DNA of 33,580 nucleotides, taken from contig JAGODU010000031.1 in assembly GCA_017998095.1 (NCBI GenBank), forward strand, positions 1 to 33,580, read 5' to 3'. This document shows positions 1 through 7,259 of this stretch, one piece after another. The position numbers were made by a program, and so were the translations under genes. The first letter of the stretch is position 1; the number at the start of each line of letters is the position of its first letter. The notes below the pieces were generated by a model. The model had not been told where the DNA came from. It did not search any database and was given only the letters and a program-made list of their open reading frames with translations. The stretch comes from Prolixibacteraceae bacterium. GTDB lineage: Bacteria > Bacteroidota > Bacteroidia > Bacteroidales > Prolixibacteraceae.

Positions 1-46
1 GCTATAGCAAGGTACAAATTTCAAAAATAAAATGCACGAGAAAATA

Positions 47-1996
47 TTATTTTTTTCCTTTTTCTGATTTTTCCATCTCATCTTTTAACGCTGCAAGATC
101 AGAAATATCACCTAAAGTTGTTTTTTCTACGTTTTCATTCACATTTTTAATAGATTTTACAGCCTGTTTTGTCTGAGCTTTCTTGGTTTCTTTTTCTTCA
201 GCTCTCTTTACATCTTCCCATACTCTTGAGTGAGAAAGGATGATTCTTTTAGCAGCTTTTGAAAATTCAATAACCTTGAAAGGAAGTTTGTCTTCAACAT
301 TTACAGATGCATTATCTTCTCTTGTAAGATGTCTTGGAGTAGCAAAACCTTCAACACCGTATGGTAATGCAATTACAGCACCTTTATCGAATAATTCAAC
401 GATAGTACCTTCATGAATTGAATCAACAGTGAAAATAGTTTCAAATACATCCCATGGATTTTCTTCAAGTTGTTTGTGGCCTAAGCTCAAACGTCTGTTA
501 TCCTTATCAATATCAAGAACAACAACTTCAATTTCAGCACCTATTGAAGTGAATTCAGATGGGTGTTTGATTTTCTTTGTCCAGCTAAGGTCGCTGATAT
601 GGATAAGACCATCAACACCTTCAACTATTTCAACAAATACTCCGAAGTTTGTAAAGTTGCGAACCTTTGCTGTATGTTTTGAACCAACGGCATAAAGACT
701 TTCGATCTTTTCCCATGGGTCAACGTTAAGTTGTTTGATACCAAGTGACATTTTGCGTTCTTCACGATCAAGTGTAAGAATCTGAGCTTCTATTTCGTCA
801 CCAACAGCAAGGAAGTCCTGTGCACTGCGTAAGTGCTGGCTCCAACTCATTTCAGAAACGTGGATCAAACCTTCAACACCCGGAGCTATTTCAACGAATG
901 CACCGTAATCGGCCAATACAACAACTTTACCCTTAACTGAATCACCTAATTTAAGGTTAGCATCAAGGTTATCCCATGGATGTGGAGTAAGTTGTTTTAA
1001 ACCAAGAGCAATACGTTTCTTATCATCATCGAAATCAAGGATAACAACATTGATCTTCTGATCTAACTCAACAATTTCATTTGGATGTGTTACACGTCCC
1101 CAGCTGAGGTCGGTAATATGAATAAGTCCATCAACACCACCAAGGTCGATAAATACACCATATGAAGTGATATTTTTAACAGTTCCTTCAAGAACCTGAC
1201 CTTTTTCAAGTTTGCCGATGATATCTTTCTTCTGTTGTTCAAGTTCTGCTTCAATAAGAGCCTTGTGAGAAACAACAACATTACGGAATTCGTGATTAAT
1301 CTTAACTACCTTGAATTCCATTGTTTTATTAACAAAAATATCGTAGTCACGAATTGGCTTAACATCGATCTGTGAACCAGGAAGGAATGCTTCAATACCA
1401 AATACGTCAACGATCATACCACCCTTAGTGCGGCATTTGATATATCCCTTGATCACTTCGTCTTTTTCCATAGCTTCGTTTACGCGATCCCATGAGCGAA
1501 GTGCACGTGCTTTCTTGTGTGAGAGTGTAAGCTGACCTTTTTTGTCTTCAAGGCTTTCAACATAAATTTCTACCTTGTCACCTATTTTAAGTTCAGGATT
1601 ATAACGGAATTCATTTAAACTGACAATACCGTCTGATTTGTAACCGATATTGATAACGACTTCACGTTTATTCATTGAAATAACATAACCATCAACAACT
1701 TCCTTGTCATGAACGGTTGACAATGTCAAGTCATATTTAGATTCCAACTCAGCCTTATTCTTAGATTTACTGAATCCTTTTCCGGTTTCAATATCATCCC
1801 AGTCGAAATCTTCATCTGCTTCAGCTGTAGTAGCAGGATGTTTTTGAAAATCTTTTTTTGCAGCTTTTTTCTTAATTGAAACAACCGGTTCTTCAACTTG
1901 TTCTTCAACTTGTTCTTCAGCAACTGTTGCTGTTTCTTCTACCTGTGGAGCCACTTCTTCCGGTTGCTCAACATTTTCTTTTAATTCTTCAGTCAT
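47..1996 (-). CDS. rpsA: 30S ribosomal protein S1 (six S1 domains)
   Basis: Ribosomal protein S1 helps the 30S subunit bind and unfold mRNA, which matters in Bacteroidota because their mRNAs usually lack Shine-Dalgarno sequences. The 649-residue product has six consecutive S1 (OB-fold) repeats at about residues 98-170, 178-250, 265-335, 350-425, 438-510 and 525-600. Repeats 3 to 5 carry the typical GxFV/FIDLGGVDGLIHI-type core followed by a GLKQL- or GHKQL-like end. Repeats 1, 2 and 6 are more divergent, as is usual for S1. An acidic, low-complexity Glu/Val/Gln extension fills the first 40 residues, followed by a Lys patch, and the C-terminus is Lys-rich. The start is the first ATG after a consensus promoter. 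The gene is complete, is transcribed away from its neighbour and has no operon partner in the window. Identification is secure. Confidence 0.95.
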   Translation of the reverse strand: MTEELKENVEQPEEVAPQVEETATVAEEQVEEQVEEPVVSIKKKAAKKDFQKHPATTAEADEDFDWDDIETGKGFSKSKNKAELESKYDLTLSTVHDKEVVDGYVISMNKREVVINIGYKSDGIVSLNEFRYNPELKIGDKVEIYVESLEDKKGQLTLSHKKARALRSWDRVNEAMEKDEVIKGYIKCRTKGGMIVDVFGIEAFLPGSQIDVKPIRDYDIFVNKTMEFKVVKINHEFRNVVVSHKALIEAELEQQKKDIIGKLEKGQVLEGTVKNITSYGVFIDLGGVDGLIHITDLSWGRVTHPNEIVELDQKINVVILDFDDDKKRIALGLKQLTPHPWDNLDANLKLGDSVKGKVVVLADYGAFVEIAPGVEGLIHVSEMSWSQHLRSAQDFLAVGDEIEAQILTLDREERKMSLGIKQLNVDPWEKIESLYAVGSKHTAKVRNFTNFGVFVEIVEGVDGLIHISDLSWTKKIKHPSEFTSIGAEIEVVVLDIDKDNRRLSLGHKQLEENPWDVFETIFTVDSIHEGTIVELFDKGAVIALPYGVEGFATPRHLTREDNASVNVEDKLPFKVIEFSKAAKRIILSHSRVWEDVKRAEEKETKKAQTKQAVKSIKNVNENVEKTTLGDISDLAALKDEMEKSEKGKK

Positions 1997-2056
1997 TTAA
2001 AAATTGTGTTTGTAAATTAATAAGTTAGACATTATATTGATTTTATAAATGCGCGG

Positions 2057-2087
2057 CAAAAATATAACTTTCCCGATAATAATCAAA
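2057..2087 (-). promoter_or_regulatory. Bacteroidota-type promoter of rpsA
   Basis: On the minus strand a TTTG (2084-2087) is followed, 19 bp later, by TATTTTTG (2057-2064). This matches the Bacteroidota sigma consensus TTTG-N19-21-TAnnTTTG exactly. Transcription would start near 2050, giving a leader of roughly 55 nt before the rpsA ATG. Confidence 0.7.
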
Positions 2088-2258
2088 AAATTCTGATACA
2101 AATTACCTGACAGTGAATTATAAATTTATTTACCTGAGAAATATTTGTAAAATTTTTGCTTTCTCTATCGAAAGTATTATAACAAAAAATTGTTTTAAGC
2201 AATAAAAATGCCTGCTAACTTCTGCTATTTATTTTCCTAATCCTTTTAAAACTTATTC

Positions 2259-2370
2259 GGACCAAATACCTACCTCATTCGAAAACCGACCATTCATTTT
2301 GGTATAATGGTCGAATGAGGTACGAATGAGGTACGGTTGAAGTAGGTATTTGTCCTGTCCTGTCCTGTCC
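2259..2370. repeat. Imperfect inverted repeat with nested direct repeats and a (TGTCC)4 tract
   Basis: Outer arms are 2259-2273 (GGACCAAATACCTAC) and 2342-2355 (GTAGGTATTTGTCC), complementary except for one extra base. An inner pair GACCATT (2288-2294) and AATGGTC (2306-2312) can form a hairpin. CCTCATTC (2273-2280) can pair with either of two tandem GAATGAGG copies (2313-2320 and 2324-2331). The right arm runs into four copies of TGTCC (2351-2370). The shape suggests a small degenerate mobile or palindromic element, or a hairpin between the divergent rpsA and glycyl-radical operons. No flanking target duplication or transposase is visible. Confidence 0.55.
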
Positions 2371-2426
2371 TAAAAATGGTACACAGTTTTTTTAAAAACC
2401 CTGATGTCAGATTTAAATTCTTTCTC

Positions 2427-2457
2427 TTTGAAAATAGATGAAATACAATTAATTTTG
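2427..2457 (+). promoter_or_regulatory. Bacteroidota-type promoter of the glycyl radical operon
   Basis: TTTG (2427-2430) is followed after 19 bp by TAATTTTG (2450-2457), an exact fit to TTTG-N19-TAnnTTTG. Transcription would start near 2464, leaving a leader of about 155 nt before the first in-frame ATG. No riboswitch fold was recognised in that leader. Confidence 0.6.
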
Positions 2458-2621
2458 CCTTAAATTCATAAAAAAGAAATGAATATTGCCCATCGTAATA
2501 TTTTAAGAGCACACTACAAATGCTTGTTCGAATGTTGGATTCAATGATTCGAATTACTTTCCTTTTTATTTTCTTTTAAATCTTACAATATCATTACAGC
2601 GATTTTTATAATCTATGGATT

Positions 2622-5054
2622 ATGAATAAATTGACAATTATGGAAACAACTATGAATACAACAGATAATTCGACTATTAATACCGTTTGCGGTATGAATG
2701 AAAGAATACAAAGATTAAGGAAGTTATCGGTGGAGACAGAACCATCAATTTCTATAGAAAGGGCGCTTATTGAAACTGAATTTTATCAGGAAAACTATGG
2801 TAAATATTCAATTCCTGTTTTAAGAGCATTGGCTTTCTTTGAAATCTGTAAAAGAAAAACAATATACCTTGGTGATGATGAATTGATTGTTGGTGAAAGA
2901 GGACCTTCACCGAAATCTGTTCCTACATTTCCCGAGCTTACTTGTCACAGCACGGAAGATCTGCGCATACTGAATTCAAGGGAAATGCAAAGGTACACAA
3001 TAAGTGAAGCTGATATTAATACTTATGCTGAGAAGGTGATCCCATACTGGCAGGGAAAAACACAGCGAGAAAGGATATTCAATTATGTTCCGGAAGAATG
3101 GAAGGCAGCGTATGAAGCAGGGCTTTTTACTGAGTTCATGGAACAACGGGCACCGGGACATACTGCACTTGACGACATGATTTATTCAATCGGCATGAAT
3201 GACTTTAAAAAAATGATTTCTGATGAAATCTCTAAGCTTGATTTTTTGAATGACCCTGAGGCAACTGATAAGCTTGAAGAATTGAAAGCAATGGATATTT
3301 CATGCGATGCAGTGATTTTATTTGCTGAACGTCATGCATTACTTGCAGAAGAGAAAGCCCTAATAGAACCAAATCCTCAAAGAAAGATTGAACTTTATAA
3401 TATTGCAAAGGTTTGTCGAAGGGTGCCTGCCCATGCACCTGAGAATTTTTGGGAAGCAATTCAGATGTATTGGTTTGTTCATCTTGGAACAATCACTGAA
3501 TTAAACGGCTGGGATGCAATGAATCCGGGTCATTTCGACCAACATCTTGAGCCATTTTATAAAAAAGATATTGAAGAAGGTAGTCTGACACGAGAAAATG
3601 CAAAAGAACTTTTAAGCTGTTTCTGGATAAAGGTTAATAATCATACCGCTCCACCAAAGGTTGGAATTACTGCCAGAGAGAGTGGCACATACAACGACTT
3701 CACAAACATAAATATCGGGGGAATAAGGTCTGATGGGACTAATGGTGTAAGTGAAGTTTCATATATTATGTTGGAAATTGTTGAGGAATTGCATATCCTT
3801 CAACCAGGAAATTCTGTTCACATAAGCTCTAAGACTCCTGATAAATTTCTAAAGCGGGCATGTGAAGTTATCAGGCTTGGACATGGATATCCTTCAGTGT
3901 TTAATCCTGATGTATATGTGCTTGAGCTAATGAGACAGGGAAAATCGTTGCAGGATGCAAGAGAAGGCGGATGCAGCGGATGTATTGAAGTTGGTGCATT
4001 TGGGAAGGAAGCCTATTTACTTACCGGGTATCTTAATGTTCCTAAAATACTGGAAGTTACCCTGAATAATGGGGTCGATCCAATGACCGGGAAAATCGCA
4101 GGAATAAAAACGGGAAATCCGACTGAATTCAAAACTTATGAAGAATTATATGATGCATTTAAAAGGCAGCTGAATTTCATTATTGACACAAAGATCAGGG
4201 TAAGTAATTATATCGACAGGATGTTTGCCAAATATGCTCCTGCTCCATTCCTTTCTGTCGTTATTGAAGATTGTATAAAAAAAGGAAAGGATTACTATGA
4301 CGGAGGTCCGAGGTATAATACCTGTTATATACAATGCACCGGACTTGGAACAGTAACTGACAGTCTTTCAGTGTTGAAGAAGCATGTTTATGAGGATAAA
4401 ACTTTTTCAATGGAAAAATTACTTATGGCTTTAACAGTGAACTTTGAAAAAGAAGAGGTATTAAGGCAAACAATAATAAACAGAACTCCATTCTTTGGCA
4501 ATGACGATGAATATGCTGATTCAATTGCTGTACGTGTGTACAATGATCTATTTGAAGCAATAGATGGCAAGCCAAATATAAAGGGAGGTTTATTCCATTT
4601 GAATATGCTTTCTACAACATGTCATATTTATTTTGGCAAAGTAACAGGAGCTACTCCAAATGGCAGGTTTGCTACAAAATCAATTTCTGACGGGACATCG
4701 CCATCTCATGGCAGTGACACCCACGGGCCGTCGGCAGTAATAAAATCACTGGCTAAGTTAGATCAGATAAAGTCAGGAGGAACATTGCTGAATTTAAGGT
4801 TTCTGCCGGCATTACTGAAAAGGGATCAGGATTTAATGAAGCTGGGCGACCTGATAAGAAGCTATTTTACAATGGGTGGTCATCATGTACAGTTTAACAT
4901 TGTGGATTCTGAAACATTGCATGCTGCTCAGCAAAATCCGGAGGAGTACAAGGACCTGCTGGTAAGGATGGCCGGATATAGTGATTATTTCAACGATATG
5001 AATGAAGATCTTCAGCAGGAAATAATAGAACGTACCGAAAACGAATCTTTTTAA
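2622..5054 (+). CDS. hypD: Glycyl radical enzyme, trans-4-hydroxy-L-proline dehydratase-like
   Basis: This is an oxygen-sensitive cytoplasmic glycyl radical enzyme that probably dehydrates trans-4-hydroxy-L-proline to 1-pyrroline-5-carboxylate (the HypD of gut anaerobes, not the hydrogenase-maturation HypD). The radical Gly is 785 in RMAGYSDYF and the thiyl Cys is 454 in GCSGCIEVG, with the base Glu456. Compared from memory with Clostridioides difficile HypD, active-site residues line up at a constant offset of 20: Phe172, His180, Asp298, Ser354, Asp359, Phe360, Cys454, Glu456, Tyr470, Leu663, Thr665 and Gly785. Two residues next to the thiyl Cys differ (Cys451 for Thr, Val457 for Thr). The 810-residue length is about 20 longer than HypD at the N-terminus, so the true start could be the ATG at 2640, 2652 or 2694. 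The activase gene follows 18 bp downstream. No proC is present in the window. The family is certain; the exact substrate is inferred. Confidence 0.8.
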   Translation: MNKLTIMETTMNTTDNSTINTVCGMNERIQRLRKLSVETEPSISIERALIETEFYQENYGKYSIPVLRALAFFEICKRKTIYLGDDELIVGERGPSPKSVPTFPELTCHSTEDLRILNSREMQRYTISEADINTYAEKVIPYWQGKTQRERIFNYVPEEWKAAYEAGLFTEFMEQRAPGHTALDDMIYSIGMNDFKKMISDEISKLDFLNDPEATDKLEELKAMDISCDAVILFAERHALLAEEKALIEPNPQRKIELYNIAKVCRRVPAHAPENFWEAIQMYWFVHLGTITELNGWDAMNPGHFDQHLEPFYKKDIEEGSLTRENAKELLSCFWIKVNNHTAPPKVGITARESGTYNDFTNINIGGIRSDGTNGVSEVSYIMLEIVEELHILQPGNSVHISSKTPDKFLKRACEVIRLGHGYPSVFNPDVYVLELMRQGKSLQDAREGGCSGCIEVGAFGKEAYLLTGYLNVPKILEVTLNNGVDPMTGKIAGIKTGNPTEFKTYEELYDAFKRQLNFIIDTKIRVSNYIDRMFAKYAPAPFLSVVIEDCIKKGKDYYDGGPRYNTCYIQCTGLGTVTDSLSVLKKHVYEDKTFSMEKLLMALTVNFEKEEVLRQTIINRTPFFGNDDEYADSIAVRVYNDLFEAIDGKPNIKGGLFHLNMLSTTCHIYFGKVTGATPNGRFATKSISDGTSPSHGSDTHGPSAVIKSLAKLDQIKSGGTLLNLRFLPALLKRDQDLMKLGDLIRSYFTMGGHHVQFNIVDSETLHAAQQNPEEYKDLLVRMAGYSDYFNDMNEDLQQEIIERTENESF

Positions 5055-5072
5055 ACAATTAATTAACACATA

Positions 5073-5996
5073 ATGAAAGATTCAAATACAAGTGAAGCAT
5101 TAATTTTTGATATTAAAAGATACTCGATAAACGATGGCCCTGGAATAAGAATAACAATCTTTTTTAAAGGTTGTCCGCTGAGATGTATGTGGTGCCATAA
5201 TCCTGAAAGCATTTCAGCAAAAGTTGAAAAGATGTATACCCCTTTAAAATGTATAGGAGCAAAGTCATGTATAGAAGTATGTCCTGAGAATGCACTTACA
5301 CTTACTTCAGAAGGAATAATTACAGATTATAAGCGTTGTACATTATGCGGCAAATGTGCAGAAGCTTGTCCGACCAGGGCAATAGAAATGTCGGGATACA
5401 AAGAATCGCTTGAAAGTTTATTAAGAGAAATTAAAAAAGAAAGAATCGTAATTGAACAATCGGGAGGCGGCGTAACCTTTTCGGGAGGTGAACCGCTATT
5501 TTATCACAACTTTCTGACCGTCATAATGGATTCATGCGGAAAAATGGGATTCCACAGAGCACTTGACACTTCGGGGTATTGCAAGACAAACATCTTAATG
5601 GAAGTAGCCAAAAGGACAGATTTATTTTTATATGACCTTAAAATAATGGATAAAGAAAAGCACAAGCGGGTTACCGGTGTTGATAATGAAATTATACTTC
5701 ACAACTTAAAAGAGCTTTCAAAGGTAGGTGCTGAAATAAACATCAGGATTCCATTTATAGGAGGTATAAATACCGATATTGAAAATTTAGAAAAGACAGC
5801 AGAGTTTATCTCACAACTTGAAGGTAATAAGAAGCAAATAAACATTTTGCCCTATCATGAGATAGCAGTACATAAGTATAAAAAGCTAGGCAGGAAATAT
5901 TATTCATTTGACATGAGGGAGCCTGATAAAGAAGAAATCAGGATGGCTCAATCAATATTTTCGAAATGGGATCTGGAAGCAATAATTGGAGGTTAA
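5073..5996 (+). CDS. Glycyl radical enzyme activating enzyme (radical SAM)
   Basis: This 307-residue activase uses S-adenosylmethionine to install the glycyl radical on its partner, the enzyme encoded 18 bp upstream. The radical-SAM Cys motif CxxxCxxC is at Cys34, Cys38 and Cys41, in the PFL-activase-like context DGPGIRITIFFKGCPLRC. The SGGEP SAM-contact motif is near residues 137-141. A ferredoxin-like insert lies between them. Its second half has the full CxxCxxCxxxCP (Cys89, 92, 95, 99). Its first half has only Cys60, Cys66 and Cys70, with Ala63 where a cysteine is usual. Length and layout fit the HypD/CutD/PflA class with a two-cluster insert. It is cotranscribed with the glycyl radical enzyme, and a strong hairpin terminator begins a few bases past its stop codon. 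Confidence 0.92.
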   Translation: MKDSNTSEALIFDIKRYSINDGPGIRITIFFKGCPLRCMWCHNPESISAKVEKMYTPLKCIGAKSCIEVCPENALTLTSEGIITDYKRCTLCGKCAEACPTRAIEMSGYKESLESLLREIKKERIVIEQSGGGVTFSGGEPLFYHNFLTVIMDSCGKMGFHRALDTSGYCKTNILMEVAKRTDLFLYDLKIMDKEKHKRVTGVDNEIILHNLKELSKVGAEINIRIPFIGGINTDIENLEKTAEFISQLEGNKKQINILPYHEIAVHKYKKLGRKYYSFDMREPDKEEIRMAQSIFSKWDLEAIIGG

Positions 5997-6001
5997 ATAA
6001 A

Positions 6002-6032
6002 AAAACCGCCTATTTCCGATATAGGCGGTTTT
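6002..6032 (+). terminator. Rho-independent terminator of the glycyl radical operon
   Basis: A perfect 12-bp stem (6002-6013 with 6021-6032) encloses a 7-nt loop, with TTTT at the 3' edge. It begins six bases after the activase stop codon. Seven A residues precede it, so it can also stop minus-strand transcripts. Confidence 0.88.
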
Positions 6033-6276
6033 GTGCTAATAACCTACTTTCTATGAAAAAAAACTTTTCCTCTTTACCTGCTCTATGATCGTTACTTTTT
6101 ACATTCCTCTTTTCAAAGCAGATTTTGATAGTATAAAAATCATATTAAAATACAATTATTAAATTATCAAATGTGCAATATACTTGCACTAATGTTTCAG
6201 ATTCTGGTAAAAATAAAATAATCTATATTGACAATTTGTTGCCATATAAATAATAATTCATCAACCATAAAAAAGA

Positions 6277-6299
6277 AAGCCGGACAATGTGTCCGGCTT
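6277..6299 (-). terminator. Terminator of the SusC/D operon
   Basis: A perfect 10-bp G+C-rich stem (6277-6286 with 6290-6299) and a 3-nt loop are followed on the minus strand by a run of six T residues (complement of 6269-6274). It lies about 40 nt beyond the stop of the last gene of the operon. Confidence 0.85.
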
Positions 6300-6337
6300 C
6301 TTCAAAGAATACTGAATTTCTAATCACAAAAAAAAAT

Positions 6338-7234
6338 CTACCTTCTCCATTCATTGATTCCATCCCTGATTCGGTTTCTCCATTTCAAGGTAGCCGACAC
6401 TTTTTTATAGGCACCAGTTGATGAAGTAACTTTATAATTAAGGATGAAAGTGGAAGTAGTTGCATCGTAAGTATTTTTTCCTTCAGGAGTAATAATGTTA
6501 TTTGCAGAACCCGGAGTATTCCCAATAAAAACAGAATTATCAGCGTTTGGATGAATTTTCATAATAAACTCTTTGCCTGTCATATTGAACATACCGTCAG
6601 TAATTACACTATCAAGAGAAAGAGTTGTGAAATTCAATACATTATCCAGACCCGAAGATGATGTTTGATTTCCGTTTATATCAAAGTCAGTCATTGTTCC
6701 TGTCTGTTCATAAGATCCTTCAAAATGATTAATGTATTTAATCACAATAATTTTTGAGCTTAAACTTGCATTAATAGAGTCTTCAGAAGTTGAAGTCAAT
6801 CTCAAAGGAAGAGCATAAACATGGTTTAGCGCTTTTGGGTCGTTAACAAACTTAGCAGAGTCGAGTGTCAGAGTAACTTTACCAAGAATACTGCCCGGAT
6901 TAATAATGAATTTTGTTCCGCTGAAAGTATAATAATCAGAAGGCATTAGTTCATAACCAGCTTTTTTAATTTCTCCGGCTGCCATAAGTCCTGGATCTAA
7001 AGCAAACTCTGCCCAACGTTCTTCGTTATTTTCAATTACACCAGTAAGGTTGATTCCAATGTCAAGTTTCAGACCTTCATTTTTCACAACTGTTCTGTGC
7101 ATTACCCCAACGATATTTGAACCTCCGTCGGCACTTGAAAAAGCAACAGAAGAGAAAGCATGGTCTAACCTGAATTCATCATAGCAACTTGTAAATAAGA
7201 CCGTTGCTATCAATATAATAAACAATTTTTTCAT
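6338..7234 (-). CDS. DUF1735-type surface lipoprotein, candidate glycan-binding protein
   Basis: The predicted surface lipoprotein has 298 residues from the chosen start. The longer reading frame would begin inside the preceding gene. The ATG at 7234 is preferred because it gives a clean lipoprotein signal, MKKLFIILIATVLFTSC, with lipidated Cys17 followed by Tyr-Asp-Glu. The N-terminal half resembles the DUF1735 (BT_3987-like) beta-sandwich, and the C-terminal half resembles the BT_3044-like (DUF4361) domain often joined to it. Such proteins commonly follow susD and hold glycan or glycopeptide at the cell surface. The gene sits 25 bp after SusD2 and is the last of the operon, just before the terminator. 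The domain call is by overall pattern rather than a diagnostic motif, and its ligand is unknown. Confidence 0.72.
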   Translation of the reverse strand: MKKLFIILIATVLFTSCYDEFRLDHAFSSVAFSSADGGSNIVGVMHRTVVKNEGLKLDIGINLTGVIENNEERWAEFALDPGLMAAGEIKKAGYELMPSDYYTFSGTKFIINPGSILGKVTLTLDSAKFVNDPKALNHVYALPLRLTSTSEDSINASLSSKIIVIKYINHFEGSYEQTGTMTDFDINGNQTSSSGLDNVLNFTTLSLDSVITDGMFNMTGKEFIMKIHPNADNSVFIGNTPGSANNIITPEGKNTYDATTSTFILNYKVTSSTGAYKKVSATLKWRNRIRDGINEWRR

Positions 7235-7259
7235 CTTTTTTATCTTATTACATTCTTTA

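Larger units (their letters stand above)
1997..2621. other. Divergent intergenic region, rpsA to glycyl radical operon
   Basis: This 625-bp stretch holds no convincing gene. It contains the rpsA promoter (minus strand, near 2057-2087), the inverted-repeat element at 2259-2370, and a consensus plus-strand promoter at 2427-2457. An open frame on the minus strand at 2294-2512 runs across the repeat element, has no recognisable domain and is judged spurious. Confidence 0.6.
5997..6337. other. Convergent intergenic region with two terminators
   Basis: The glycyl radical operon and the SusC/D operon converge here, and each has its own hairpin terminator (6002-6032 and 6277-6299). In between are an 11-codon plus-strand frame at 6052-6087 (MKKNFSSLPAL) and a small hairpin, GTGCAA at 6173-6178 with TTGCAC at 6184-6189. 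Neither can be assigned a function. Nothing else is seen. Confidence 0.6.

Noticed and set aside
1857..1990. Repeated CTTGTTCTTCAA units in the 5' end of rpsA
   Set aside because: They encode the acidic Glu/Val/Gln extension common in Bacteroidota S1 proteins and need no separate explanation.
2294..2512. 72-codon minus-strand open frame between rpsA and the glycyl radical operon
   Set aside because: It runs across the inverted-repeat element and the hypD promoter, has no recognisable domain and looks like translated repeat.
2622..5054. Pyruvate formate-lyase or choline TMA-lyase as the identity of the glycyl radical enzyme
   Set aside because: PFL has two adjacent catalytic cysteines, not present here, and the substrate-pocket residues follow hydroxyproline dehydratase at a constant offset.
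6052..6087. 11-codon plus-strand frame MKKNFSSLPAL between two terminators
   Set aside because: It lies just after a strong terminator with no promoter seen, and a frame this short is expected by chance.
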